Positions 24,432 to 33,160 of a stretch of 37,001 bases of DNA are shown here, piece after piece (position 1 is the first letter of the stretch; every line of letters begins with the position of its first letter). Position numbers and translations under genes: made by a program. The DNA lies in NCBI GenBank assembly GCA_040079795.1, contig JBEBJQ010000042.1, positions 1 to 37,001 of the forward strand, in the 5' to 3' direction. The notes under the pieces are model-generated. The model searched no databases. It was not told the DNA's origin and worked only from the letters and a program-made list of their open reading frames with translations. The DNA comes from SXIZ01 sp040079795. Lineage in GTDB: Bacteria > Pseudomonadota > Gammaproteobacteria > Methylococcales > Methylomonadaceae.

Positions 24432-25541
24432 TTATTGATAATAATCCGTCACTTCCAAATCAAAGCCTGACAAACCAATGTATTTTTTCTGGGCACCCAT
24501 CACTTTTAATTTATGCACCCCTAAATCAGCTAATATGCGCGAGCCGGTACCAGTGGTGCGCCAATCTGTTTCGGTAGGCGTAATGGGGACAGGATTAATG
24601 CCATTATCTTGCAGCTGATAATAATGAATGAGTTCTGCCAGCGCTTTGTTGTTTTCATTCTGCCGAATCAACACCAATACACCTTGTCCTTCAGCAGCAA
24701 TTTTTGCCATCGCTTCCCGAATAGGTACACTACAATCGGTGCGTTTGGACAACAATAAATCATCCAGCATATTCCTGGAGTGTACCCTTACCAACACCGG
24801 TTCATCTGTTGCCACATCGCCCATGACCAAGGCCAAATGCAGGTTATTATCATGCCGGTCCTGATAAACGTATAACCTGAAATCACCAAATTCTGTTGGG
24901 TAAGCGCACTCACTGATTCGTTCCAGGGTGTTTTCGTGTTCGATACGGTAATGGATCAAATCCGCGATTGTGCCAATTTTAAGGTTATGGGTTTGTGCAA
25001 ATACTTCCAAATCAGGCCGTCTGGCCATAGAACCATCATCATTCAAAATCTCGACAATCACTGCCGCAGGCTCCATGCCTGCCAGGTGCGCCAAATCACA
25101 ACCCGCTTCGGTATGTCCGGCACGGTTTAACACCCCGCCGGATTGCGCCATCAACGGAAAAATATGCCCCGGTTGTACTAAATCGTCCGGCTGCGCATCA
25201 GATGCAACCGCTGCTTGAATAGTGCGCGCCCGATCAGCGGCTGAAATACCGGTGGTTACGCCAGTTGCGGCTTCAATCGACACTGTAAAATTAGTGGAAT
25301 GCGTGGTTTTATTTTCATTCACCATCAACGGCAAGCGCAATTGTTTACAACGTTCATGGGTTAACGTTAAACAAATCAAACCACGACCGTAGCGCGCCAT
25401 GAAGTTGATGTCTTCAGGCCGCGCCGCGCTCGCTGCCATCACCAAATCACCTTCGTTTTCACGGTCTTCGTCATCCATGATAATGACCATTTTACCTAAA
25501 CGTAAATCCGCGATGATCTCTTCGATACTATTCATATTCAT
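24432..25541 (-). CDS. ribB: DHBP synthase with degenerate GTP cyclohydrolase II domain (RibBX type)
   Basis: Residues 1 to about 205 are 3,4-dihydroxy-2-butanone 4-phosphate synthase, with the acidic motif DDEDRENEGDLV, the RGLICLTLT segment and HTEAGCDLAHLAG. The C-terminal part has the RibA fold but lacks the zinc ligands: where GTP cyclohydrolase II has a GD...RCDC block, this protein reads HSRNMLDDLLLSKRTDC. It therefore fits the RibBX type known from other gammaproteobacteria, in which the C-terminal domain is not a working cyclohydrolase, and a separate ribA should exist elsewhere. The start overlaps the ribE stop as ATGA, a coupled arrangement. The gene is 369 residues. Confidence 0.92.
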   Translation of the reverse strand: MNMNSIEEIIADLRLGKMVIIMDDEDRENEGDLVMAASAARPEDINFMARYGRGLICLTLTHERCKQLRLPLMVNENKTTHSTNFTVSIEAATGVTTGISAADRARTIQAAVASDAQPDDLVQPGHIFPLMAQSGGVLNRAGHTEAGCDLAHLAGMEPAAVIVEILNDDGSMARRPDLEVFAQTHNLKIGTIADLIHYRIEHENTLERISECAYPTEFGDFRLYVYQDRHDNNLHLALVMGDVATDEPVLVRVHSRNMLDDLLLSKRTDCSVPIREAMAKIAAEGQGVLVLIRQNENNKALAELIHYYQLQDNGINPVPITPTETDWRTTGTGSRILADLGVHKLKVMGAQKKYIGLSGFDLEVTDYYQ

Positions 25542-26191
25542 ATAAAGCCACTTTTTTGCAACAATTCCGTTGTGACACCACCTGCGCTTTTTGCAGCCGC
25601 TTCGCCCAACATTAAGCGCCCCATGTACCGAGCTAATAAATCAACTTCCAAATTAAGCTTGGCACCGACATGCGTTGCGCCCAAAGTCGTTTGTTGCCAG
25701 GTATGCGGTACAATGTTTACGCTAAACGACGCGCCATCAACAGAATTCACGGTTAAACTAATGCCGTCGATACAAATTGAGCCTTTTTCGCTAATATATT
25801 TTGCCAGACTGTCCGGCGCTTTGATGTTAAGCCGGTAAGAGCGAGCATCAGCCTCTATAGCCAGCACCGAACCGATACCGTCCACGTGCCCGCTTACAAT
25901 ATGCCCACCCATACGGGTACTGGGGGTCAACGCCAGCTCCAGATTAACCGCTGTGCCTATTTGCGCGCTAACCAAAGTCGTTCTGGATAAAGTTTCATTC
26001 GAAACATCAGCGCCAAACTGTTGCGTGCCTAGCGTCACAGCAGTCAAGCACACACCATTTACTGCAATACTATCGCCTAAAGCGACATCAGCCATGGGCA
26101 AATGACCCGTTGCAATAGTTAATCGCGCATCGCCACCGCGTTTTTCAATGGCGCTTATGCTCCCCACCGCTAAAATAATTCCGGTAAACAT
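25538..26191 (-). CDS. ribE: Riboflavin synthase, alpha subunit
   Basis: The enzyme dismutates two lumazine molecules into riboflavin and the pyrimidine precursor. The 217-residue product shows the internal duplication of the family, two similar beta-barrel halves: the first with MFTGIILAVGSI and VNGVCLTAV, the second with GHIVSGHVDGIGSVL and IDGISLTVNSV. The C-terminal helix is slightly longer than in E. coli. It lies 5 bp after ribD and overlaps ribBX by 4 bp. Confidence 0.97.
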   Translation of the reverse strand: MFTGIILAVGSISAIEKRGGDARLTIATGHLPMADVALGDSIAVNGVCLTAVTLGTQQFGADVSNETLSRTTLVSAQIGTAVNLELALTPSTRMGGHIVSGHVDGIGSVLAIEADARSYRLNIKAPDSLAKYISEKGSICIDGISLTVNSVDGASFSVNIVPHTWQQTTLGATHVGAKLNLEVDLLARYMGRLMLGEAAAKSAGGVTTELLQKSGFI

Positions 26192-26196
26192 ACAGG

Positions 26197-27282
26197 TTAT
26201 TCCTGAAAAGTGATCGTTAAGCGCAAATCAGCACCTACACGCCGCACATCACGCCAATGCACATGCTTTTTATCCAGCATACGCTGAACAACCCCAGGCA
26301 GGGCAAATAAGCCCCGCCCACTGTCACCCAGGATTGAAGGCGCCATATACACAACAGCTTCATCAAGCAAGCCTTCTGCCAGTAAAGCACCATTTAGAGT
26401 GGCACCCGCTTCGATTAGCACCTCATTAACCTGTTGTTGTCCTAAAAATTTCAAAACTGCCAATAAATCTAAACGACCGTTTTTTAAAGGTAAGGTATGT
26501 ACTTCAAAACCCACCTGCTGCAAAAGGGTAATTTTAGACCCATCACAGGAACCCGTTAAAATCAGACTGCGCCCCGGCAAGATTGCCATCTTGGCACTCA
26601 CCGGCATATTCAACTTTGAATCTAACACCACCCGGGTGGGCTGCATAACCGGAAAATCTACCCGTGCATTCAAGGCTGGATTATCGCTCAGCACAGTATC
26701 AACGCCAGTCAAAATCGCGGAACTTTCGGCCCTTAATCGCTGCACATCTGCGCGCGCTTCTGGAGAAGTAATCCATTGGCTTTCACCAGATGCCATTGCC
26801 GTTCGGCCATCCAAACTCATCGCCAATTTAGAGCGGACAAAAGGCAAACCTGAACGCATTCGCTTTATAAAACCACGATTAAGCTGTTCTGCCTGTTCCT
26901 GCATTAAGCCTACAGCTACGTCAATTCCGGCTGCCTGTAATTTTTTTATGCCTGCACCCGCCACTAAGGGATTCGGATCTTGCATAGCCACGACCACCCG
27001 TGCAATACCCGCGGCAATCAGCGCATCACAACAAGGCGGCGTTTTACCAAAATGGCTGCAAGGCTCTAATGTGGCGTAAGCTGTTGCACCCTGAGCTGAA
27101 TCCGTTTGCTTTAAAGCCGCAAGCTCAGCATGGGCAAATCCGGCTTTTTCGTGCCAACCTTCCGCAATAATCTGTCCGTTTTTTACCAAAACGCAACCCA
27201 CACGCGGGTTAGGGTCAGTAGTATACCAACCCAATCGCGCCAGCTGTATTGCGCGTGCCATATAGACGCTATCGCACTGCAC
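26197..27282 (-). CDS. ribD: Bifunctional riboflavin deaminase/reductase RibD
   Basis: RibD deaminates and then reduces the pyrimidine intermediate from GTP. The deaminase domain (about residues 1-145) has the zinc motif HAELAAL and the PCSHFGKTPPCCDALI block; the reductase domain follows (FVRSKLAMSLDGRTAMASGESQWI, and an NADPH site near EVLIEAGATLNGALL). The frame begins with TTG at 27285, directly after the nrdR stop, then GTG 27282; a further ATG is at 27261. I favour GTG because it leaves about the same number of residues before YMARAI as in E. coli RibD. No good ribosome site is visible for any of them, so translation is probably coupled to nrdR. Confidence 0.95.
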   Translation of the reverse strand: MQCDSVYMARAIQLARLGWYTTDPNPRVGCVLVKNGQIIAEGWHEKAGFAHAELAALKQTDSAQGATAYATLEPCSHFGKTPPCCDALIAAGIARVVVAMQDPNPLVAGAGIKKLQAAGIDVAVGLMQEQAEQLNRGFIKRMRSGLPFVRSKLAMSLDGRTAMASGESQWITSPEARADVQRLRAESSAILTGVDTVLSDNPALNARVDFPVMQPTRVVLDSKLNMPVSAKMAILPGRSLILTGSCDGSKITLLQQVGFEVHTLPLKNGRLDLLAVLKFLGQQQVNEVLIEAGATLNGALLAEGLLDEAVVYMAPSILGDSGRGLFALPGVVQRMLDKKHVHWRDVRRVGADLRLTITFQE

Positions 27283-27285
27283 CAA

Positions 27286-27741
27286 TTAGGGTTTGGGTAA
27301 ATTATTGATCATATCGGTAAATTCACTGACATCCTGAAAACTGCGATACACCGAGGCAAATCTGACATAGGCAACATGATCCAACAGACTTAATTCCTTC
27401 ATCACCAACTCACCTAAGTCATTGGCCTGAATTTCACGCTCGCCTCGCGCCATCAAGATTTTTTTTATGCGGGTAACCGCCGCTTCAATGGCATCGCTGC
27501 TTACCGGACGTTTTTCCAGTGCCCGCAACATACCGGCACGCAATTTGACCTCATTAAACGCCTCCCGCACACCATTGCGTTTAATAACCGGCGGCAACCC
27601 AATTTCCGCAAATTCGTAAGTCGTAAAACGTTCTTTACACGCATTACACTCACGCCGCCGGCGCACCTGATCGCCTTCATTGCTTAATCGTGAATCAATA
27701 ACCCGGGTATCCTGATCTGCACAAAACGGACAGCGCATCAT
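27286..27741 (-). CDS. nrdR: Transcriptional repressor NrdR
   Basis: NrdR represses ribonucleotide reductase genes according to the bound ATP/dATP. The 151-residue product has a zinc ribbon (MRCPFC...CNAC) at residues 2-37, then an ATP-cone domain beginning PPVIKRNGVREAF and ending in VAYVRFASVYRSF. The frame starts with two Met codons; the second (MRCPFC) is the more usual start. It is the first gene of the riboflavin operon, the common gammaproteobacterial order. Confidence 0.97.
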   Translation of the reverse strand: MMRCPFCADQDTRVIDSRLSNEGDQVRRRRECNACKERFTTYEFAEIGLPPVIKRNGVREAFNEVKLRAGMLRALEKRPVSSDAIEAAVTRIKKILMARGEREIQANDLGELVMKELSLLDHVAYVRFASVYRSFQDVSEFTDMINNLPKP

Positions 27742-27947
27742 TAAGCCTTTTGCGAATAAAACATTACTTTTGACGGGGACTTTACCTTCAAGGGCGCTAA
27801 TTTTATAACAAACTCAAACACTATTCTTTTTTATTTAAACATCAACCGTTGTGCATAGTACATTTGGTTAGGGATTTAGACGCGTAATAAAGTAACGCAA
27901 CTGGCGTTTACGCAGTTTATAGCCTAAGTGCCTTCAGTTATTAATGA

Positions 27948-27953
27948 TATAAT
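27948..27953 (+). promoter_or_regulatory. Candidate -10 for the plus-strand membrane-protein unit
   Basis: TATAAT lies 37 bp before the ATG at 27991 in the divergent region after nrdR. No good -35 is seen 16-18 bp upstream, so an activator may be needed or the hexamer may be chance. Confidence 0.35.
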
Positions 27954-27990
27954 CCTGCATCTAAAACTATAATAAAAAACGCTGAATATC

Positions 27991-28569
27991 ATGTCCACAG
28001 AACTCCACGTACAGGGCAATCTCGCCAAAATATTAGTAAGAACCCAAGCCATTCTCGCACTGCTGATCTTACTATTACTGGCTGGATTAGACTTCTTTTT
28101 TCCAACCAGCTACAGCCTGCAAGCTGGCATACATGGCATCAGCTCCATTTCGGCAGTAGTTGCGGGTACCTATTTAACCCATCGCGCATACGCTTTAATT
28201 CGGGGTGTGCACATCAATTTTAAATCCCTGCGTTATTGGGTATTGGGTGCAACCGCCTTAAATTTTCTGGGGGCGGTCAGCGGTAACTGGATTTACATGC
28301 GCTACCGGGGGGAGGATGGCCCCAGAGACTGGATACTCAAAAACGCACCTGAGTTTCATAATTACATGATGGAATTTAAAGAGTTTATATCGCTCTTTCC
28401 TTTCCCCTTAATGGCGGCGGTTAGCTTTATTTTATTTTATTACGGTGATGCCATTCACGTTCGCCGCGACCTTACCCAATTTGTTGGCATTACCATCCTG
28501 GTTTCCTGGTTATTTTTGTTACTGGGCTTTGTGGCGGGTCTGGTACTTGCCAAACTGCATTTCGTTTAA
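27991..28569 (+). CDS. Multi-pass membrane protein of unknown function
   Basis: I do not recognise the family. The 192-residue product has about five hydrophobic segments, near residues 14-34, 42-62, 80-100, 128-150 and 164-188. Histidines lie at or near membrane edges (HGISS, THRAYA, HNYMM, HVRRD), which could bind heme or metal, but no established motif is present. A basic loop (ALIRGVHINFKSLRYW) and a charged segment (RYRGEDGPRDWILK) separate the segments. It is the first gene of a plus-strand run of four; the next gene starts 14 bp after its end. Position before a CopC-like gene suggests an envelope copper or redox role, but that is inference. Confidence 0.72.
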   Translation: MSTELHVQGNLAKILVRTQAILALLILLLLAGLDFFFPTSYSLQAGIHGISSISAVVAGTYLTHRAYALIRGVHINFKSLRYWVLGATALNFLGAVSGNWIYMRYRGEDGPRDWILKNAPEFHNYMMEFKEFISLFPFPLMAAVSFILFYYGDAIHVRRDLTQFVGITILVSWLFLLLGFVAGLVLAKLHFV

Positions 28570-28583
28570 TGAGGGACATCCGC

Positions 28584-29006
28584 ATGAACCAACATTCAAC
28601 CACAAACTCGCAAAACACCCCAGCAGCCGAAACTACCCCAATTGTCTCTGGCCCGCTTATCGCCGCGACCTTGTCGCCGGTATTAGGCTTTTACACCCTA
28701 ATGATTTCACACCACGTTTCGCGTGTATCGAATGCCTTGGATAAACTCGTGCATGCTTATGGGTACTGGATACCTGGCTCACTGGGCAATGGTCCGGATG
28801 GCAGCATTGGCTCCTATGCCGGCAAAGAAACCTTAGCATTGATTGTATGGCTTTTTAGTTGGGCGATTTTTCATTTCCTGTGGCGGAAGCAGGAAATACC
28901 CGTAAATCGCTGGATACCAATTTTTTTAGGCTCACTGGGCTTTGTAACATTGTGTTTATTTCATCCTTTTATCGACCCCATTTTAATGCTGCTGTTGAGT
29001 TGGTAA
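28584..29006 (+). CDS. Small membrane protein of unknown function
   Basis: The family is not recognised. The 140-residue product (ATG 28584 with GAGGGA upstream; an ATG at 28569 overlaps the previous stop but has no ribosome site) has three hydrophobic segments, near residues 28-48, 82-98 and 112-138. The first is followed by SHHVSRVSNALDKLVHAYGYW, with a His pair and another His. A Thr/Ser/Asn-rich N-terminus of about 20 residues precedes the membrane part. It is probably cotranscribed with the preceding membrane protein and may form a complex with it. Confidence 0.7.
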   Translation: MNQHSTTNSQNTPAAETTPIVSGPLIAATLSPVLGFYTLMISHHVSRVSNALDKLVHAYGYWIPGSLGNGPDGSIGSYAGKETLALIVWLFSWAIFHFLWRKQEIPVNRWIPIFLGSLGFVTLCLFHPFIDPILMLLLSW

Positions 29007-29101
29007 AGATGCATTATTTTGCGTATTTAAATGTCTAACGGTGTGTTTATACTTAACACGACCCAACCAGCAAGTATCATGACTAACTTTTTGAGAGCAC
29101 C

Positions 29102-29473
29102 ATGCATAATCGATTTTCAATAATCCGGACAGTATTCGCTACACTGCTTTTAGCCTGCTTTTGCCAAAACACTTTGGCTGAAGGCATTCTGATGAAAATA
29201 CAACCGCGTGATAACGAGGCGGTTACCAGCTTCGATGGTAACGTCAAATTATGGTTCAGCGGGAATGTCAGCGAACGCACGCCAACACTGGTCGTAGTAG
29301 ATAGCCAAGGCAACCGGGTCGATAAGGGCGACATAAAATTAGTGATTGCTGATCGCAGTGAATTAAGTGCGACAACCCGCCCATTAACGGCTGGCAAATA
29401 TGTCATCCGCTACAGGATCCTGACCGATGACGGCTTAATCGTTAGTGGCATTTCCAGATTTTCAGTCAAATAG
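29102..29473 (+). CDS. CopC-like periplasmic protein lacking Cu(II) ligands
   Basis: CopC proteins are small periplasmic beta-barrels that carry copper. The 123-residue product has a signal peptide ending near NTLA (residue 26) and the CopC fold pattern: PRDNEAV, LWFSGNV, TRPLTAGKYVIRYRILTDDG and a final SRFSV strand. However, the mature N-terminus is Glu instead of the His that binds Cu(II), and the D-x-H ligand pair reads DGL. It is therefore unlikely to bind Cu(II) in the usual way. GAGAG precedes the ATG. It lies 29 bp before a gene for a membrane-anchored protein, the same order seen again at 33297-34340. Confidence 0.82.
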   Translation: MHNRFSIIRTVFATLLLACFCQNTLAEGILMKIQPRDNEAVTSFDGNVKLWFSGNVSERTPTLVVVDSQGNRVDKGDIKLVIADRSELSATTRPLTAGKYVIRYRILTDDGLIVSGISRFSVK

Positions 29474-29502
29474 TGATAACCGTTAATCAGAGGTAAATCT
29501 GC

Positions 29503-30111
29503 ATGAACTTACTCAAATTATTCGTCAAAACCTTACCCTTGCTATTGGCTGCAAACCTTGTTGACGCTTCCATACCCCTTGCGCCGAGGATGGGTGCTGG
29601 CGGCAAAATGGACATGTTCGGCTGCATGCTCAGTAACGACTTTTACATTGCTAATTTAGCCGCGTATCAACTGGACCCACAGCAACCCAAAAATGCTAAA
29701 ACCATGCTATTTCCACTTTGCCAAGAAATCCCCAAAGTCGGCGAGACACAAATTACGGTCGACATGCTGGACCGAGATGTCCGCCATAAACCGGTAACCC
29801 TCAAAATATTCAACAGCGACAAACAATTACTCTCCGAAACACCCGCCACCGTTGCAAAACAAGGTTATATTTCCACCAATGTAAATTTCCCCAAAGCCGG
29901 GCATTACGATCTGGCAATTTATGTGAAAGATCAGGATTTAAATGTAGCCCCCGAATTAAGCGCCTTGCACATCCCGTTGACCGTTGCACTGGTGGTGCCC
30001 GGCCCTCCAGCTTCGCTGGGGAATGTACTGGTGATTTTATTGGGTATTGGCGCTTTTGCAGTAGCCCTGGGCCTAATATTACCCCGCTTGATGAAACCGC
30101 AAGCTGCTTAA
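29503..30111 (+). CDS. C-terminally anchored periplasmic protein, unknown family (paralogue A)
   Basis: No known family name fits. The 202-residue product has a signal peptide (about residues 1-23), a periplasmic domain and one C-terminal membrane segment (about residues 172-194) with a basic tail. It shares clear blocks with the protein at 33708-34340: a GC motif followed by NDFY (residues about 40-47), an AY further on, CQE (about 73-75), DMLDRDVR (about 87-94) and a final IPL/IPF strand before the anchor. The two shared Cys (in GC and CQE) may form a disulfide or bind metal. AGAGGT precedes the ATG. Coupling to a CopC-like gene suggests copper delivery or sensing at the outer face of the inner membrane (inference). 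Confidence 0.78.
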   Translation: MNLLKLFVKTLPLLLAANLVDASIPLAPRMGAGGKMDMFGCMLSNDFYIANLAAYQLDPQQPKNAKTMLFPLCQEIPKVGETQITVDMLDRDVRHKPVTLKIFNSDKQLLSETPATVAKQGYISTNVNFPKAGHYDLAIYVKDQDLNVAPELSALHIPLTVALVVPGPPASLGNVLVILLGIGAFAVALGLILPRLMKPQAA

Positions 30112-30211
30112 CTATTTACTAACAAAACAGTATTCTGTATATGCTTAAAACAGTCCAATTGGAAAACTGCATTTACATACAACAACCCTTTATAGCACCC
30201 AGCAGCTATGG

Positions 30212-30697
30212 CTATTTTGTGGAAGTAGAAAACGCCTGATTTGCAAAGGGATTAAACGTCGGGCGCGTCACAATATTAAATCCAAATTCAGACACTTGGT
30301 GGCAAGCATTGCAACCTGCGGTTACAGAATCAAAATGCTGAGTAAAGAGATCCTGATTTTTAGCCTTAATTGCTTTTTCCAACTGACTCATAGAGTCATC
30401 CATAGTCTTGGCGATCAACTGGGCAATAGGCTCTTTAATGTCTTTGTGGGTAGGATGAAATTTTACCGCATCCTCAAAGCCTTCACGTAACTCTTCCAGC
30501 TCATAATCAGCCAGCACCCAATTCCGCCCTTGTCCTGCAAACCAGAGTTTGGCATGGCGCATACTGGTCAGCGACATAATTTCTCCTAAGCCGGGTGCAT
30601 AATGCGCCTTTTCATGATGCTCATGCCAGGAACAACCAGTTGTTGAAAAACCGACCGCTGCCGTAACGATAATAGTTACAATTGATTTTAATTTCAT
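30212..30697 (-). CDS. Monoheme c-type cytochrome-like lipoprotein
   Basis: The protein (161 residues from ATG 30697) has a signal sequence with lipobox STTGC and a heme c attachment motif CNACH near its C-terminal third; the rest is predicted helical, with a His/Glu-rich segment (HEHHEKAHY) right after the lipid anchor that could bind metal. The layout resembles small helical c-type cytochromes with a distal CxxCH, in the style of cytochrome c prime, but I cannot assign a subfamily. A longer frame begins at 30745; ATG 30697 has GGGG seven bases upstream. It lies 86 bp after the SUMF1-fold gene on the same strand and may be cotranscribed with it. An electron-transfer role at the envelope is likely. 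Confidence 0.82.
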   Translation of the reverse strand: MKLKSIVTIIVTAAVGFSTTGCSWHEHHEKAHYAPGLGEIMSLTSMRHAKLWFAGQGRNWVLADYELEELREGFEDAVKFHPTHKDIKEPIAQLIAKTMDDSMSQLEKAIKAKNQDLFTQHFDSVTAGCNACHQVSEFGFNIVTRPTFNPFANQAFSTSTK

Positions 30698-30783
30698 CTT
30701 TAAACCCCGTAGAATTTTAAATATTTGTCTGATTTTATTAAACAATTTTTCCCCCGGAAAAATACCTTCCCGGACAAAATGGA

Positions 30784-31569
30784 CTACTCCGCTTGCCTTG
30801 CCAGCCGAAACCCAAGATCACGGCTGCGACTGATCGGTAAACCGCTAAACCTTGCCGCCAAACGGAGATTAGAAGCGCTTGCAACCCAACTGCCACCACG
30901 GTACACGCGAAACTTTCCAGACCCAGGCCCGTGCGGATCTTTAGCAGAGCTGTTCGCATAATAGCCGCTATCATACCAATCCTGCACCCATTCCCAAACA
31001 TTACCCTGCATATCATAAAGCCCCCAGGCGTTGGGTTGTTTTTGCGCTACTTGACTGGTGCGGCCGCCATAACCTTCATTTCCATACCAAGCGTACTTGG
31101 ATAAGGATTTTGCATTATCCCCAAATGAATACAACGCCTCACTTCCGGCACGGGCGGCATATTCCCACTCTGCTTCAGTCGGCAAACGATAGCTATTGCC
31201 CCCTTCACGGGCATTTAAGCGCTTGATAAACTCCTGCACATCATTCCAACTGACCTGTTCAACCGGATGTGAATTGACATTAAACTTACTGGGATTGGAT
31301 GCCATGACTGCAACCCATTGTGCCTGGGTGACTTCAGTTTCGCCCAAATAATAGGCTTTTTCAATGCACACCTGATGCCGCGGCAATTCTGCCGCACTGG
31401 TTTCCTTAACCCCCGTATCACCCCCCATTTGAAAACACCCCGGCGCTATTTTCACAAACTTTATACCACTGAAGTTTGTGCTTACCGCTTCCGCTTGTAT
31501 ACTGGAGGTTATTGACAATGTGCTTAAAAACAGCACGATTGAATTAAGGTACTGACTCTTGAATATCAT
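30784..31569 (-). CDS. SUMF1/FGE-fold protein, secreted, without FGE active-site Cys
   Basis: The 261-residue product has a signal peptide (about 1-27) and the formylglycine-generating-enzyme fold: FQMGGD, ETEVTQAQW, PVEQVSWNDVQEFI, YRLPTEAEWEYAARAG, GLYDMQGNVWEWVQDWY, RVYRGGSW and a final DLGFRLAR. In working FGEs two Cys lie in the segment before GFR; here that segment reads SNLRLAARFSG with no Cys. It is therefore probably a non-FGE member of the SUMF1/EgtB/PvdO superfamily, with unknown substrate. Its export and its place beside a heme lipoprotein and CopC genes suggest an envelope function. Confidence 0.85.
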   Translation of the reverse strand: MIFKSQYLNSIVLFLSTLSITSSIQAEAVSTNFSGIKFVKIAPGCFQMGGDTGVKETSAAELPRHQVCIEKAYYLGETEVTQAQWVAVMASNPSKFNVNSHPVEQVSWNDVQEFIKRLNAREGGNSYRLPTEAEWEYAARAGSEALYSFGDNAKSLSKYAWYGNEGYGGRTSQVAQKQPNAWGLYDMQGNVWEWVQDWYDSGYYANSSAKDPHGPGSGKFRVYRGGSWVASASNLRLAARFSGLPISRSRDLGFRLARQAE

Positions 31570-31870
31570 GTTGGCTAACCCTCAAACCGTAAAAATTACA
31601 ACTCAACAAAAGTCTGATAGATTGATTTATAGAGATCAAGTTACTCACGTTTAAACGCTGCATTGTTAAACAAACGTTACAACGGGACTCCTAAAACCTA
31701 AGTTATATTGGCTAATAGTCGACATTTTGCTTAAACGTAATAATATGCCTAAAAACACCCGCCGTCACACTGCGGTTAACATTTATTATTCATATCTCAT
31801 GATCTATTTCACAGATCAAGCCCTAAAACCTAAGAATAACAATAAATCGATTACACCAACAGGCTTAACC

Positions 31871-33160
31871 ATGGATCCTCATCAGCTTAAAAAAACCTCA
31901 TTTTACAAACCGTTAGGTCAATATTTTCAGCCATTCTTATTAAGCTTCTTGTTACTCGGCGTAAATGGCTGTATCAGCACACCTACCGTGAATGATTCAA
32001 CTGAAATCTCAAGCAATAGCCCGCCCTTACGCCTGAGTCAAGAGCTTAAGTTACTATCAATATCTTCCTTCGATGTTTATGTAGATCATTCCAGCATCCA
32101 TTTGATCGCTGCGGGAACCACCGCTAGCCAATCCAAAAAAACCAGTGTGCATTATTTGCACTCCGAGGATGGCGGGTTACATTGGGCAGAGCCAATTCAA
32201 ATCAGCGCCAACGCTGCCACCCCTATGGCATCCCGAGGTAATGATATACAACTGGCCGTCACCGATCAAAAGTTACTTGCCTTATGGCAAACGCAAGGCG
32301 AATTTCCAGGTATGGGCCCCATCGTCAGCCAGTATTCCGTAAATGGTGGAAAAACCTGGGCTGCGGGTAGCAACCCTGCTGTTAACAGTCTAGGTGATCA
32401 ATCACACATCGACCTAGTCGCAGACCAAAACGGCTTTTTTCACGTGGTGTGGCTGGAAGACCCGGAAGAAAACGGCTACCAAAGTCTACGCTATGCCAAA
32501 TCAACACAAACCGGCATAAACTGGGATACGGCGCTGACTTTGGATAAATCTACCTGCTCCTGTTGCTGGAATACGTTAACGATAAGTCCAAAAGCAGAAT
32601 TAAACGTGCTATATCGCGATATGGAGCCCCGTGATATGGCTTTAATGCAATCACAAGATAATGGCAATACCTGGCACAGCACCAGTAGGGTAGGGGAGTT
32701 CAACTGGAAATTCGAGGGCTGTCCCCACGTTGGCGGAGCGTTAGCCCTTTCGGATAATCCCACTGCGACCCTTCACAGCTTGGCTTGGACCGGAGCGGAA
32801 CATTCCCAAGGGCTGTATTATCTACATTCAGATGACAACGGCAAATCCTGGACGGCACCGCATCGACTGGGCAACAAGGCTGTTCACGCCGATATTGCCG
32901 GAAATGCCAGTCCGCAAGTAATGGCTATTTGGGATGAAATGAGCGCAGAGGGCTCGGGAATTTATAGTGCCCAATCTCTAAATAACGGGGTAACTTGGCT
33001 TAGCACTTTACGTTTATCATCAGCAGAGAAATCAGCAACACATCCCCGTATAGTTGCGACACCATTTGGTTTTTTAGCGCTATGGACTGAAAAAGCAGAT
33101 AATCATCCTACGGAGCTGGCTATGGCATTTTTTAGACATCCTACAGAAACCTCACCCTAG
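31871..33160 (+). CDS. BNR-repeat (sialidase-fold) lipoprotein with a CSCCW motif
   Basis: From ATG 31871 the 429-residue product has a signal peptide ending in a lipobox VNGC and at least six Asp-box (BNR) repeats of the S-x-D-x-G-x-x-W type: EDGGLHW, VNGGKTW, TGINW, QDNGNTW, DDNGKSW and NNGVTW, so it folds as a beta-propeller. Catalytic Arg triad and Tyr of true sialidases are not evident. Near residues 230-235 a CSCCWN segment carries three close Cys, a possible metal or redox site. The frame extends upstream to 31727, but the earlier part does not look like a signal peptide. It is divergent from the SUMF1-fold gene and precedes the intact CopC gene by 136 bp. Confidence 0.78.
   Translation: MDPHQLKKTSFYKPLGQYFQPFLLSFLLLGVNGCISTPTVNDSTEISSNSPPLRLSQELKLLSISSFDVYVDHSSIHLIAAGTTASQSKKTSVHYLHSEDGGLHWAEPIQISANAATPMASRGNDIQLAVTDQKLLALWQTQGEFPGMGPIVSQYSVNGGKTWAAGSNPAVNSLGDQSHIDLVADQNGFFHVVWLEDPEENGYQSLRYAKSTQTGINWDTALTLDKSTCSCCWNTLTISPKAELNVLYRDMEPRDMALMQSQDNGNTWHSTSRVGEFNWKFEGCPHVGGALALSDNPTATLHSLAWTGAEHSQGLYYLHSDDNGKSWTAPHRLGNKAVHADIAGNASPQVMAIWDEMSAEGSGIYSAQSLNNGVTWLSTLRLSSAEKSATHPRIVATPFGFLALWTEKADNHPTELAMAFFRHPTETSP

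Noticed and set aside
26399..27079. 226-codon open frame on the plus strand, opposite ribD
   Set aside because: It lies wholly antisense to ribD, has no family-like motifs or ribosome site, and its composition reflects the complement of ribD codons.
27742..27990. FMN riboswitch upstream of the nrdR-rib operon
   Set aside because: The conserved RFN blocks are not visible on the minus strand in this 249-bp region or ahead of ribBX.
30784..31569. Annotating the SUMF1-fold protein as a sulfatase-activating FGE
   Set aside because: The catalytic Cys pair is absent and no sulfatase gene is in the window.
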